A stretch of 7,268 bases of DNA from a bacterium (GCA_021794335.1 JAJYQZ010000102.1:1-7268); one strand, 5' to 3'; positions 1 to 5,802 are shown, numbered from the stretch's first letter. The notes: generated from the sequence alone by a model not told the origin. Numbers and translations are program-made.

Positions 1-6
1 ATTTTT

Positions 7-12
7 TATAAT
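7..12 (+). promoter_or_regulatory. possible -10 box in front of the hairpin-rich region
   Basis: A perfect TATAAT lies 16 bases before the first inverted repeat at 29. The expected start would be near 18-20, just ahead of the structured stretch. The -35 region lies outside the window. The surroundings are AT-rich, so a chance match is quite possible. Confidence 0.25.
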
Positions 13-28
13 TTTAATTTAAAAGAGC

Positions 29-527
29 AGAATTTAAGGTAGAAGTTGTCTTTTAATTCTGGCTTTGGTCGGAAAGACAATACCGATTTAAATTCTACGG
101 ATAAAGCCATAATCCTATATTTTTTTTGCACTGTTTTCCGGTTTAAAGACCCGGACAAGTCTGGACTTAAGAAGGTTTTTTTAGAGTTAAACCTTTAAAG
201 AAGTGAAAAACTATGCAAGATTTCGGCTTGCGTTAGAAATGATATTTGCTCCTACATTGCAACCGGAATGTTTTTTCTTTTTCCGAGTAGCGAACATTTA
301 AAATCTTCAGGTTTAGCAGGTATTTTCATCATCCGCCATCGGCAGACTTAAAAATCACCCATAAACGCGTGATTTTACAATTAGGTAGAGCAAATATTTG
401 CGAATTTAATAATCCGTTCGTTACGGATAAGAAAGGTTTTAATCTGCTTTCGAAGATTTGGTAAGTTTGAATCTCTTACGAAGATATGTGATTCCTTTTA
501 AAGCACCGCCAATTAAAGCGCGGAATC
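29..527 (+). ncRNA. candidate large structured non-coding RNA (hairpin-rich, no ORF)
   Basis: No sustained open reading frame is seen on either strand, but inverted repeats follow one another closely. A nested pair has an outer stem 29-37/88-96 (9 bp) and an inner stem 46-53/73-80 (8 bp). Others are 137-141/151-155, 172-178/189-195 (AAGGTTT/AAACCTT), 215-219/227-231, 351-358/369-376 (AAAATCAC/GTGATTTT), 412-416/424-428 (5 bp with loop TTCGTTA, rather like a T-arm), 461-465/475-479 and 490-495/522-527. A long-range pair, 242-251 with 388-397 (ATATTTGCTC/GAGCAAATAT), would enclose several hairpins as a closing helix does. Hairpins alternating with a distal closing helix suggest a folded RNA, but strand, ends and family are unknown. 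I see no tmRNA, RNase P, SRP or rRNA signatures. It could instead be a hairpin-rich DNA region such as a replication origin. Confidence 0.35.
271..290 (+). repeat. TTCCGAGTAG repeat, copy 1 (20-nt match to the primase gene)
   Basis: These 20 bases (six T, C, five T, then CCGAGTAG) are identical to 5244-5263 on the same strand. The 5244 copy lies inside the primase gene, which is transcribed from the minus strand. A + strand RNA covering 271-290 would therefore be perfectly complementary to the primase mRNA. The copy sits in the otherwise non-coding hairpin-rich region. Confidence 0.8.
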
Positions 528-628
528 GCAGATGAATTGACTAATAATTTAATTTTATCATATTTTTAAAAAAAATCAAATTGAAAAAATAGTAATCACT
601 TTTATAAAATTATGTATTTTGTGCCTTT

Positions 629-687
629 CATCCCCCCTCCTTCAGTTTGTATTTCACTATGCTCAATCTAAACTGAAGGAGGGGATG
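629..687. repeat. large near-perfect hairpin upstream of the SIR2 gene
   Basis: CCCCTCCTTCAGTTT (634-648) is the exact reverse complement of 670-684, giving a 15-bp stem and a 21-base loop. The match extends outward to CAT (629-631)/ATG (685-687) if two extra C on the left are bulged, for 18 paired bases. No T-run follows on the + side, so it is not a standard intrinsic terminator. The AT-rich stretch 530-628 before it holds nothing else I can support. It may be an RNA stem, an operator, or the end of a small non-autonomous element. Confidence 0.75.
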
Positions 688-717
688 GTTGTTGTCCTTT
701 CTCGCTTGCTACGGCAG

Positions 718-845
718 GACTGTTTTATTTAGAAGTTTTCCACAGACGTTTCTTAACGCGGAATTAAACACCCGTCGCAAGCTCAGGTTGTCAAGCCCCA
801 AAGGGTTAATTCCGTTAAAACGCCTGTCCTGGAATTTAACAGTCC
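718..845. repeat. long imperfect inverted repeat (possible folded RNA or MITE-like element)
   Basis: The outer arms GGACTGTT (718-725) and AACAGTCC (838-845) are perfect complements. Moving inward, the ACAGACGTTT and TTAACG...GGAATTAA segments on the left (about 742-768) pair with TTAATTCCG...AAACGCCTGT on the right (about 806-828), with small bulges. Together this is an interrupted hairpin about 128 bases long whose apex is about 769-805. A 67-codon TTG-started reading frame passes through it, but the sequence is explained by the inverted repeat rather than by coding. It ends about 70 bases before the SIR2 promoter and is probably a structural partner of the hairpin at 629-687. Confidence 0.6.
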
Positions 846-915
846 AAAACAGCCGGCCTATTCAATTCCCTTGGAAAACTTTGCTATTATGACGAATTTT
901 TTGCGTTAATAAATT

Positions 916-944
916 TTGATAAAATGTGAGCAAAGTAATATAAT
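916..944 (+). promoter_or_regulatory. sigma70-type promoter of the SIR2 gene
   Basis: TTGATA (916-921, five of six consensus bases) is followed by a 17-base spacer and a perfect TATAAT (939-944). Transcription should start near 951, next to the ATG at 952. No Shine-Dalgarno sequence is present, which fits a leaderless transcript. It also argues against the in-frame TTG at 916, which lies inside the -35 box. Confidence 0.7.
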
Positions 945-951
945 AAACCAT

Positions 952-2136
952 ATGGAAAAGGAAAAAATATTATTTATCTTTGGAGCAGGAGCGTCGGCGG
1001 AGGGAGGAGCCCCTTTAATGGGCAATTTTCTTGACAAAGCAAATAAAATCCTTTTTGACAAGAAAATTAGTTTAAGAAATAGAGATTCTTTTAAAAGAGT
1101 ATTTAGCAACATTGATAAACTTAGGAATGGGCAAATAGAAGAAAAATTAAACAAGGAAATAGATTGGAATAATATTGAATCGGTTTTTTCTGTATTTGAA
1201 GAAATACAATCAGTAGAGGATTTGCCGATTTCGCCTGAAGATAAAAAATCTCTTTTACCCTCTTTAAAAGTATTAATTTTCGAAACCCTCGCACAATCGA
1301 TCATCTTTCCCAAGTCTGTAAGGAAAGACGTGGAATACCGTCAGCCACTATATCCTTATGGTTTATTTGCAACATTATTAGACAAAATTAAGAAGGATCC
1401 GAAATATAGTATCTCTCTGATTACTTTCAATTACGATATTTCATTAGATTATGCATTAGATCTGCTGGGTTTGCCGTATGGATATTCCCTTCCTGACGAA
1501 GATTATCGAACAATACCCTTGCTTAAGCCGCACGGTTCATTAAATTGGGCTATATGCGATAAATGCGGTGGTATTTCACCTATAACTTTTGCCGAATATA
1601 GACAAAGATATTCCAAATCTCATCTGTTCGATGAACACTTGAGAAGAATGGGTAGAGAGACGCAGACAGGAAGGAATATACATTTAGAAATGCTTAATTT
1701 ATTGGATACACATGAGTGCCCTTATTGTAGTAAAGCTAACTCCTCGTCTGAACCTATTTTTTGCAATAAAGAACCGTTTATTATGGCTCCCACTAAAAAC
1801 AAGAATTATGAAAAACTTCAAATTATTCATGATAAAGTAAAAGAAGAGATAAGTTCAGCTGATTATATCTATATAATAGGATATTCATTCCCCGAAAGCG
1901 ACAATTCCATAAGAAATTATATAGATGAAAATGCAGAAAGATACGAACGCATGATATTAATCAACCCCGATAAGTCCTTAGAGAACCAATTTAAAGATTT
2001 CAATAATAGAATAAAAATTAGAAATTCAAGATTTGGCGAAAGTATAATAACAATTGCAGAAGATTTAGGCCTTGATTTTACAGAAATAAAAATAATGACC
2101 GATAATTTGGGTTTGTCGACTGGTTTGCCGATTTAA
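952..2136 (+). CDS. SIR2-family protein, probable NAD-consuming defence effector
   Basis: The protein has 394 residues from ATG 952. Visible motifs are the N-terminal nucleotide-binding GAGAS (11-15), FNYD (159-162), PHGSLNW (193-199), a zinc-ribbon pair CxxC (202-205) and CxxC (256-259), GYSFPESD (310-317) and INPD (337-340). These are the expected elements of the SIR2 Rossmann fold, in order. By family analogy N160 and H194 would be the catalytic Asn and His. Prokaryotic SIR2 domains of this type act as NAD hydrolases in anti-phage systems such as Thoeris ThsA, DSR, SIR2-HerA and short-Argonaute systems. Here the SIR2 domain fills the whole protein, with no extra sensor domain, so sensing may depend on a partner or on the zinc insert. 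The gene is intact, unlike the three genes just downstream. A deacylase role is possible but less likely given the setting; the cytoplasm is the expected location. Confidence 0.85.
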   Translation: MEKEKILFIFGAGASAEGGAPLMGNFLDKANKILFDKKISLRNRDSFKRVFSNIDKLRNGQIEEKLNKEIDWNNIESVFSVFEEIQSVEDLPISPEDKKSLLPSLKVLIFETLAQSIIFPKSVRKDVEYRQPLYPYGLFATLLDKIKKDPKYSISLITFNYDISLDYALDLLGLPYGYSLPDEDYRTIPLLKPHGSLNWAICDKCGGISPITFAEYRQRYSKSHLFDEHLRRMGRETQTGRNIHLEMLNLLDTHECPYCSKANSSSEPIFCNKEPFIMAPTKNKNYEKLQIIHDKVKEEISSADYIYIIGYSFPESDNSIRNYIDENAERYERMILINPDKSLENQFKDFNNRIKIRNSRFGESIITIAEDLGLDFTEIKIMTDNLGLSTGLPI

Positions 2137-2141
2137 GCTAA

Positions 2142-2317
2142 AAGATAATATTTATAATAACTCCTTTTAAAAAATATGCCGCAGAAAACTGCATAAAATT
2201 AAAAAAGACAGCCGCCGATTTAGGAATTAGCCAAGTCCATCTCTGCAATGTTTTAGAGATGAGAATGTTGATAAGAAACTAAATGCCCGTATTGGCGAAT
2301 ATTTAGGTGTGAAATGA
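2142..2317 (+). pseudogene. small XRE-like HTH protein, frameshifted and lacking a start codon
   Basis: Frame 1 reads TPFKKYAAENCIKLKKTAADLGISQVHLCNVLE (in pieces: TPFKKYAAENCIKLKK, then TAADLGISQVHLCNVLE). After one missing base near 2264, the next frame reads NVDKKLNARIGEYLGVK and stops at 2315-2317. Joined, this is a compact DNA-binding domain: 'TAADLGISQVHLCNVL' fits helices 2 and 3 of a lambda-repressor-type HTH, followed by the usual KKL...IGEYLGV. Restoring one A at 2264 would give a continuous domain. No ATG, GTG or TTG precedes it in frame after the TAA at 2139, so the start is lost or also hidden by an indel. The stop overlaps the next gene's ATG as ATGA. It is either a decaying gene or an intact regulator with a sequencing indel. 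Confidence 0.6.
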
Positions 2318-2575
2318 AAAGAACGCGTAAAATGTATTGGTATGAGATATTCGCATATATCGCAACGGGTTATGCGGCTATGTGGATGATTGGGGGGCTG
2401 ACTCATTATATTTATTATATTAGGGGTAGTGTTGTGGAAAGACGGCTGGGACGGTTTGCTGGGGTTGTTATTGATGTTCATCTCCGTATGGGTGTGGTTT
2501 AAACTTAGCGACTTGTATAAAAGAAGCAATGAGAAAGCGGCGGAAAAAGGGCGGCTGACTAAAAAGAATGGATAA
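2314..2575 (+). pseudogene. small membrane protein, frame broken
   Basis: The first frame begins at ATG 2314 (MKRTRKMYWYEIFAYIATGY) and carries a hydrophobic stretch up to about residue 36. It then loses its hydrophobic character and stops at 2502. The +1 frame from about 2426 resumes with VVLWKDGWDG and a strong hydrophobic segment LLGLLLMFISVWVWF, then a charged tail ending KKNG at 2575. One extra G in the run 2423-2426 would explain the break and give about 86 residues. The joined product has a short basic N-terminus, two or three membrane segments and a charged cytoplasmic-type tail, which could suit a small phage-type membrane protein; no family is recognised. Its start overlaps the previous stop (ATGA) and its end overlaps the next ATG by 8 bases, so the three genes were once translationally coupled. 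Confidence 0.55.
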
Positions 2576-2833
2576 ATATATTAAATCTATCGTGATAGGG
2601 GAAGGCAAAAAGGCGGGATATGGGCATAGAAGGCTTGCGGCTTATATTGACAAAATAACCTTAAATTAAGCGAAAACACGGTGAATGTTTTGCTTAAGCG
2701 GAATTCTATTGAAAGAACACAGGAAGAACAAGAAAAGGGAAAAATCCCGGAAGAAAGGACAAAAGATTTGCAAGAATGGATAAAACAGCTAAAGGAAACA
2801 TATCAGGCAATAGATTATAGGCTTTTTACATAA
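2568..2833 (+). pseudogene. small basic HTH-like protein with helical tail, frame broken
   Basis: From ATG 2568 the frame reads MDKYIKSIVIGEGKKAGYGH, then RRLAAYIDK, and stops at 2669. The -1 frame from 2654 continues with NNLKLSENTVNVLLKRN and a long charged helix (EEQEKGKIPEERTKDLQEW) to the stop at 2833. One missing A in the A-run 2652-2655 restores an 88-residue protein. The segment YGHRRLAAYIDKNNLKLSEN with TVNVLLKRN resembles a homeodomain-like HTH of the kind seen at the N-terminus of some transposase or integrase proteins (weak resemblance, from memory). The end overlaps the convergent NusA-like gene by 19 bases. Function is not known; DNA binding is an inference. Confidence 0.55.
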
Positions 2834-3228
2834 ATCTTTTCCCCGACCATTTCCGATAAACGCTTAACCGCGGCTTTATTTATTATTTGTCCTTGATTTA
2901 CGAGTTTACATACCGTTACCTTCCCCGGGTATCTCTTGGTAATTTTAATGTCCAGGCCGAGTTCGGATTTAATCATATTTTTCATCCACAACCAATGGGT
3001 TTGTGATACATAAACATGTTTTTTCTGTAAATCAATTTTTTCGACATAGACTTCAATAAATTTACCCTGATAAAAAGAATCATGCGCAAATGCTTTATCC
3101 CAGGGCAAGATAAAAAGATATTCGTCGCCCCCATATTCTAAAATATCATCTTTCCTTGATAGAATAAAACAATCGGCGCCGTAGCCGGCAAAATAAAGTT
3201 TAATGTTCGTTTTTTCTTTAATCTCCAT
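2815..3228 (-). CDS. 137-residue protein resembling a NusA S1-KH segment
   Basis: No family is certain. Residues 37-76 (EYLFILPWDKA ... GKFIEVYVEKIDLQKKHVYVSQTH, given in part) resemble the end of the NusA S1 domain, where acidic/proline residues are followed by GD.I.VYV..VD...K....SRTH. Residues 90-110 (LGLDIKITKRYPGKVTVCKLV, in pieces: IKITKRYPGK, VTVCKLV) resemble the NusA KH1 segment containing IKAIAREPG.R.KVAV. The tail LSEMVGEKIYV (124-134) resembles NELxGEKIDIV. The GxxG loop of a working KH domain is not evident, so RNA binding is uncertain. The start is well supported: CGGAGGA lies 7 bases before ATG 3228. It is the last gene of the minus operon, preceded by the competing repeats at 3269-3347. 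Possible role: element-encoded antitermination factor. Confidence 0.5.
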   Translation of the reverse strand: MEIKEKTNIKLYFAGYGADCFILSRKDDILEYGGDEYLFILPWDKAFAHDSFYQGKFIEVYVEKIDLQKKHVYVSQTHWLWMKNMIKSELGLDIKITKRYPGKVTVCKLVNQGQIINKAAVKRLSEMVGEKIYVKSL

Positions 3229-3233
3229 TTAAG

Positions 3234-3241
3234 TTTCCTCC
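3234..3241 (-). promoter_or_regulatory. strong Shine-Dalgarno site of the NusA-like gene
   Basis: GGAGGAAA on the minus strand lies directly before ATG 3228 at normal spacing. It is the clearest ribosome binding site in the window and contrasts with the SIR2 gene, which has none. Confidence 0.8.
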
Positions 3242-3268
3242 GTAGTAAAGTTATTTTTTCAGACCCCC

Positions 3269-3347
3269 TGTCTAACAAATAAAAAAACACCCTTTAAACC
3301 TTTATGGTTATTGGCGTTGAGGTGTTAGACAACTCTGTCTAACACCT
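3269..3347 (-). promoter_or_regulatory. attenuator-like set of competing inverted and direct repeats
   Basis: On the minus strand, AGGTGTTAGACA (3347-3336) and TGTCTAACACCT (3331-3320) form a perfect 12-bp stem with a 4-base loop. Further on, GGTGTT (3291-3286), seven T (3287-3281) and TGTTAGACA (3277-3269) repeat both halves of the first arm. The middle arm can therefore pair with the upstream copy, or with the downstream GGTGTT just before the T-run, which would form an intrinsic terminator with a small inner stem AACC/GGTT at 3309-3297. This looks like an antiterminator/terminator switch between the helicase gene and the NusA-like gene. The first hairpin contains the last codons and stop (3327-3325) of the helicase gene. 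Alternatives are iterons or protein operator sites. On the + strand the hairpin is followed by a T-rich stretch and might stop transcription from that side. Confidence 0.5.
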
Positions 3348-4656
3348 TTAAATTTTGGTCAAGAGGACGACCCTTAAACCCAAGCATATCTGGCGTTTGA
3401 GGTGGTTTTATTCTTTTTACTTTTTTTGGAGTTTTTTGGGTATTTTTCAAATTCGCCATTTCCAAAACCGCCCTGGCCATGGGAACGGAATTTATCCTTC
3501 TTTCATAGTGGACTAATTCGCGCGGAGTTAAGGGTTTACCTTTTTTCTTAAAACTTTTCTGCAATTCTTCGGCATGTCTTACTACTTTTTCGAGTTCAGA
3601 CAAATCTTTTTCTTCGAGCAACTCTTTACCGTCCTTTAGATGCAAATAACAAACCCGTAATGCCCAGCCTAAATCTGTTTCGTCAAGAACATCGTTGTCT
3701 TTTTTAAGAATTACATGGTATATTAAGGCGTATTTTATCGATTTAAAAAGCACCCTGCGGTAAAAGGAGTCAGGTATGTCCACCTTGTATAATTCCTTAA
3801 ATCCTGACCGGAAAGTATCCATGCCTTTTCCGGAGACCTTATATTCTTGATGTATTTGAACCTTTTTAAGTTCATCCCATCCGCCCTTAATAACTGGTTT
3901 TATCCTTTCGACGTCGTAATCGGGGAAATCCATTGCTTTTCTGGCAGAGTCCTTCTTTGCGATTACGAAGGAAAACCTTTGCGCGAACCCGTCCAGTATA
4001 TCTTCTGCCGTCAAATATTTATTGAATGTTTCGTCCACGTTCAACCCCAAAATAACAAGGCTCGGGTTTTCAACGGTGATCTGTTCTTTTTTCGTACGGC
4101 GTTCAATGACGTCGCCATCATAAGTTAAAAGATAGTATTCCTTCATCTCCGCCGAATAAGTTTGGTCTTGTATCGCCCGCAAGTGCTGAGCAAACTCGTC
4201 GCGGACAAGGAGCCCGCCGTTGAACTCCTTTAAGTCAGCTACGAATTTCGCCGAGGATGCACTTTTAGGCATTATCTTGACGTCATCCCCCACAATTCTT
4301 TTTATCAAATTTACAGTCATGCTTTTAGCTGAGCCTGAAGGAGCCAATATTACCGTCCAGATATCGGGATTTATTATTCCCATAGTGGAAGATTTAATTT
4401 TAACTTTTTTGTTCAGCAAATAGGCCGACAAAAAAGATAAAATAGCAAAAAAAGGGATCTCAATGGGAATATCAGTTAATTCCTTGAAAATATCGACTAC
4501 GCCGGATAATATGCTTCCCGGGGGGACGGCAATTATACCCCGCCAATCGTATTTATTTGGCCGCATTTGCATTAACATCTTCAATTCCTCTCTTATGCTT
4601 TCCTTTTCCATAATTTCCAAAAGTGAAAGCCGTTTCTTTTTTGACTTACTTTGCAT
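3325..4656 (-). CDS. DUF3987-type P-loop ATPase, replication helicase-like
   Basis: The 443-residue protein has a Walker A variant APSGSAKS (105-112), a Walker B-like GGLLVRDEF (147-155), a beta strand LVILGLNV (200-207) and a possible arginine finger in GFAQRF (223-228, R227). A hydrophobic helix precedes the P-loop (66-82). This order fits the DUF3987 family, which is commonly coded beside Toprim primases in plasmids, integrative elements and phages and is taken to be an ATPase/helicase for replication. The C-terminal 100 residues are charged and rich in Lys, as expected for DNA contact. The ATG at 4656 overlaps the end of the primase frame by 11 bases and has GAGG upstream, so translation is coupled. 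The unwinding activity is inferred from family and context. Confidence 0.75.
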   Translation of the reverse strand: MQSKSKKKRLSLLEIMEKESIREELKMLMQMRPNKYDWRGIIAVPPGSILSGVVDIFKELTDIPIEIPFFAILSFLSAYLLNKKVKIKSSTMGIINPDIWTVILAPSGSAKSMTVNLIKRIVGDDVKIMPKSASSAKFVADLKEFNGGLLVRDEFAQHLRAIQDQTYSAEMKEYYLLTYDGDVIERRTKKEQITVENPSLVILGLNVDETFNKYLTAEDILDGFAQRFSFVIAKKDSARKAMDFPDYDVERIKPVIKGGWDELKKVQIHQEYKVSGKGMDTFRSGFKELYKVDIPDSFYRRVLFKSIKYALIYHVILKKDNDVLDETDLGWALRVCYLHLKDGKELLEEKDLSELEKVVRHAEELQKSFKKKGKPLTPRELVHYERRINSVPMARAVLEMANLKNTQKTPKKVKRIKPPQTPDMLGFKGRPLDQNLKVLDRVV

Positions 4657-5556
4657 GAATTAGATCCTCATTAAAATCTTTAAAGTTAGGGATTCCGCGG
4701 ATAACATTCGGAGAAATTAATTTAATTTCTTCTTCAAGCCGTAGGTTTGCCTCGTGCGCCGTCGGGTTTTTTTCAAAAGCGGGATTATCCAGCGCAAGTA
4801 TAATTTTTTTTTTAAAAGGTAGAAATTCTTTTAGACTACTCGGAAAAAAAGCCCTGAAAGGCTTATAAAACAATTATTCGGCGAGCCTGATTTTAGGCAA
4901 AAATATGAGATAATGTCTATCGGGGACTCGGCTAAAATAACCTCTTCCGCCTCTTTTACAGGTTTTCCAAACCAGAACAAGCCTTCGTCTTTATTCCCAA
5001 GCGTTTGTTTGAATTTATTTTTTGTTCCCCTTACGGTTGCGCCGGTCGTTCTAAATTTGCTTGAATCGTCAGGTAGAAAAGAACAATGTTTGAAAACTAC
5101 GGAACCGTAAGAATTTGCATAAATTGCGTTGTGCTTCACCAATAAATTGACGAAATCAGAGGGTATTTTACGAGTGTTTACCAGATAATCAAGAACAATA
5201 TTGATTTTGGAGTCGTCCTTTTCTGGGATGTTCGTTTCCTTAATTTTTTCTTTTTCCGAGTAGTAATTCTTCCGAGTAGTAGTAGTTCTCTCTTTCCGAG
5301 TAGTTCCTCCTAAAAAATTGCAAGCGTCTTTAAAAGAGCAATTTTTTAAATGCATTGTCAAATCAATAGCGCCGCCCCCACCCTTATTTGTCGAAAAATT
5401 AAAAAACTTTGGTCCCTGTATCGAGATTTTTCCAACCCTTGTTTCATATACGTTCCGCTGTGAGTCGCTTTGTTTTTTGTCTTTTTCATAGCCAAAGCCG
5501 GTTATTATACTATCAAGGCCTATGTTTCTTAATATGGACAATTCTGAATTATTCAT
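4646..5556 (-). CDS. Toprim primase-like protein (DUF3991/Toprim_2 type), interrupted by a frame shift
   Basis: The first frame (5556-4831, 241 residues) opens with a CHC2-like N-terminal region that lacks zinc cysteines. It has the typical KFFNF...GGGGAIDLTMHL (50-70) and FLGG (81-84), then a Thr/Lys-rich linker (85-110) and a Toprim domain starting at EEVILAESPIDII (204-216, acidic E210). After FISLSG the frame runs into RVV and stops. The -1 frame continues exactly as the family does, with PSSLKEFLPFKKKIILALDN and then KNPTAHEANLRLEEEI, ending at 4646. Joined across the T7 run (4850-4844) it gives about 303 residues. The junction CTTTTTTTCC contains T TTT TTC, a good -1 slippery heptamer. 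One missing T would explain it equally well. The second Toprim motif has D-N-P where D-x-D is usual, so activity may be reduced. The ATG is 12 bases after the HTH stop. Confidence 0.7.
4836..4850 (-). repeat. TTCCGAGTAG repeat, opposite-orientation copy at the primase frame break
   Basis: On the minus strand (the primase mRNA) this reads seven T followed by CCGAGTAG. The other copies inside the primase gene read CTACTCGGAA in the mRNA. This copy is thus complementary to them: ACTACTCGGAAAAA near 5265-5251 pairs over 14 bases with TTTTTCCGAGTAGT here. Confidence 0.75.
5244..5303 (+). repeat. cluster of three TTCCGAGTAG copies in the primase linker
   Basis: Copies lie at 5254-5263, 5270-5279 and 5294-5303 on the + strand. 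The first is part of the 20-base match to 271-290. In the primase reading frame they encode the Thr/Arg/Lys/Tyr-rich linker (residues about 86-104, TTRKERTTTTRKNYYSEKEK) between the N-terminal and Toprim domains, which looks like an insertion tolerated in a flexible linker. Confidence 0.8.
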
Positions 5557-5568
5557 AATTTGTTTGAC

Positions 5569-5790
5569 CTATTTAACCGGTTTAATGAAATTCTTGTCGA
5601 TAAAATTATTCAAATCTTCCATTCTGAATTTGTAAATCCTACCGATTCTAATAAATCCAATCTGCCTTTGGTACACCAACTCCTGGATAGTCCTGTAACA
5701 AAGTCCCAATTTCTCCGCCGCTTCGTGCATGTCCATAAGCAGCGGTAATTCCGAACTTGTTTTCATTTCTTTAGGTTTATGATTTTTCAT
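5569..5790 (-). CDS. excisionase-type helix-turn-helix protein (HTH_17-like)
   Basis: The 73-residue protein has a single MerR/excisionase-like DNA-binding domain at about residues 18-70: HEAAEKLGLCYRTIQELVYQ forms the HTH, RQIGFIRIGRIYKF the wing, and RMEDLNNFIDKN the final helix. Such small proteins act as excisionases or as transcription regulators of mobile elements. It is the first gene of the minus operon and lies 12 bases before the primase start. Neither ATG 5790 nor the in-frame ATG at 5767 has a clear ribosome site; the HTH is complete from either. It probably acts at the 70-bp divergent promoter region it shares with the 5860 gene. Confidence 0.75.
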   Translation of the reverse strand: MKNHKPKEMKTSSELPLLMDMHEAAEKLGLCYRTIQELVYQRQIGFIRIGRIYKFRMEDLNNFIDKNFIKPVK

Positions 5791-5802
5791 ACGATTTTAT
5801 GA

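Noticed and set aside
412..428. T-arm-like hairpin (5 bp, loop TTCGTTA)
   Set aside because: No D-arm, anticodon arm or acceptor stem around it, so not a tRNA or tmRNA end.
718..845. Retron msd-type hairpin
   Set aside because: No reverse transcriptase gene in the window and no recognisable msr branching-G context.
689..892. 67-codon TTG-started frame with AGGAGGGG upstream
   Set aside because: It lies on the arms of the inverted repeats at 629-845, which explain its sequence. The product has no recognisable pattern.
916..951. TTG 916 as start of the SIR2 protein
   Set aside because: It lies in the -35 box of a strong promoter, and the GAGAS motif is correctly placed from ATG 952.
906..1313. 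135-codon minus-strand frame
   Set aside because: Antisense to the well-supported SIR2 gene; composition reflects the opposite strand.
2227..2529. 100-codon minus-strand frame
   Set aside because: Antisense to the joined HTH and membrane-protein frames, which look like proteins; this one does not.
3847..4663. Several short plus-strand frames (3847-4128, 4220-4423, 4463-4663)
   Set aside because: Shadows of the DUF3987 gene, which has intact motifs on the minus strand.
5254..5303. Possible CRISPR-like array from three TTCCGAGTAG copies
   Set aside because: Units are only 10 bases with spacers of 6 and 14 bases, lie inside a reading frame, and there are no cas genes.
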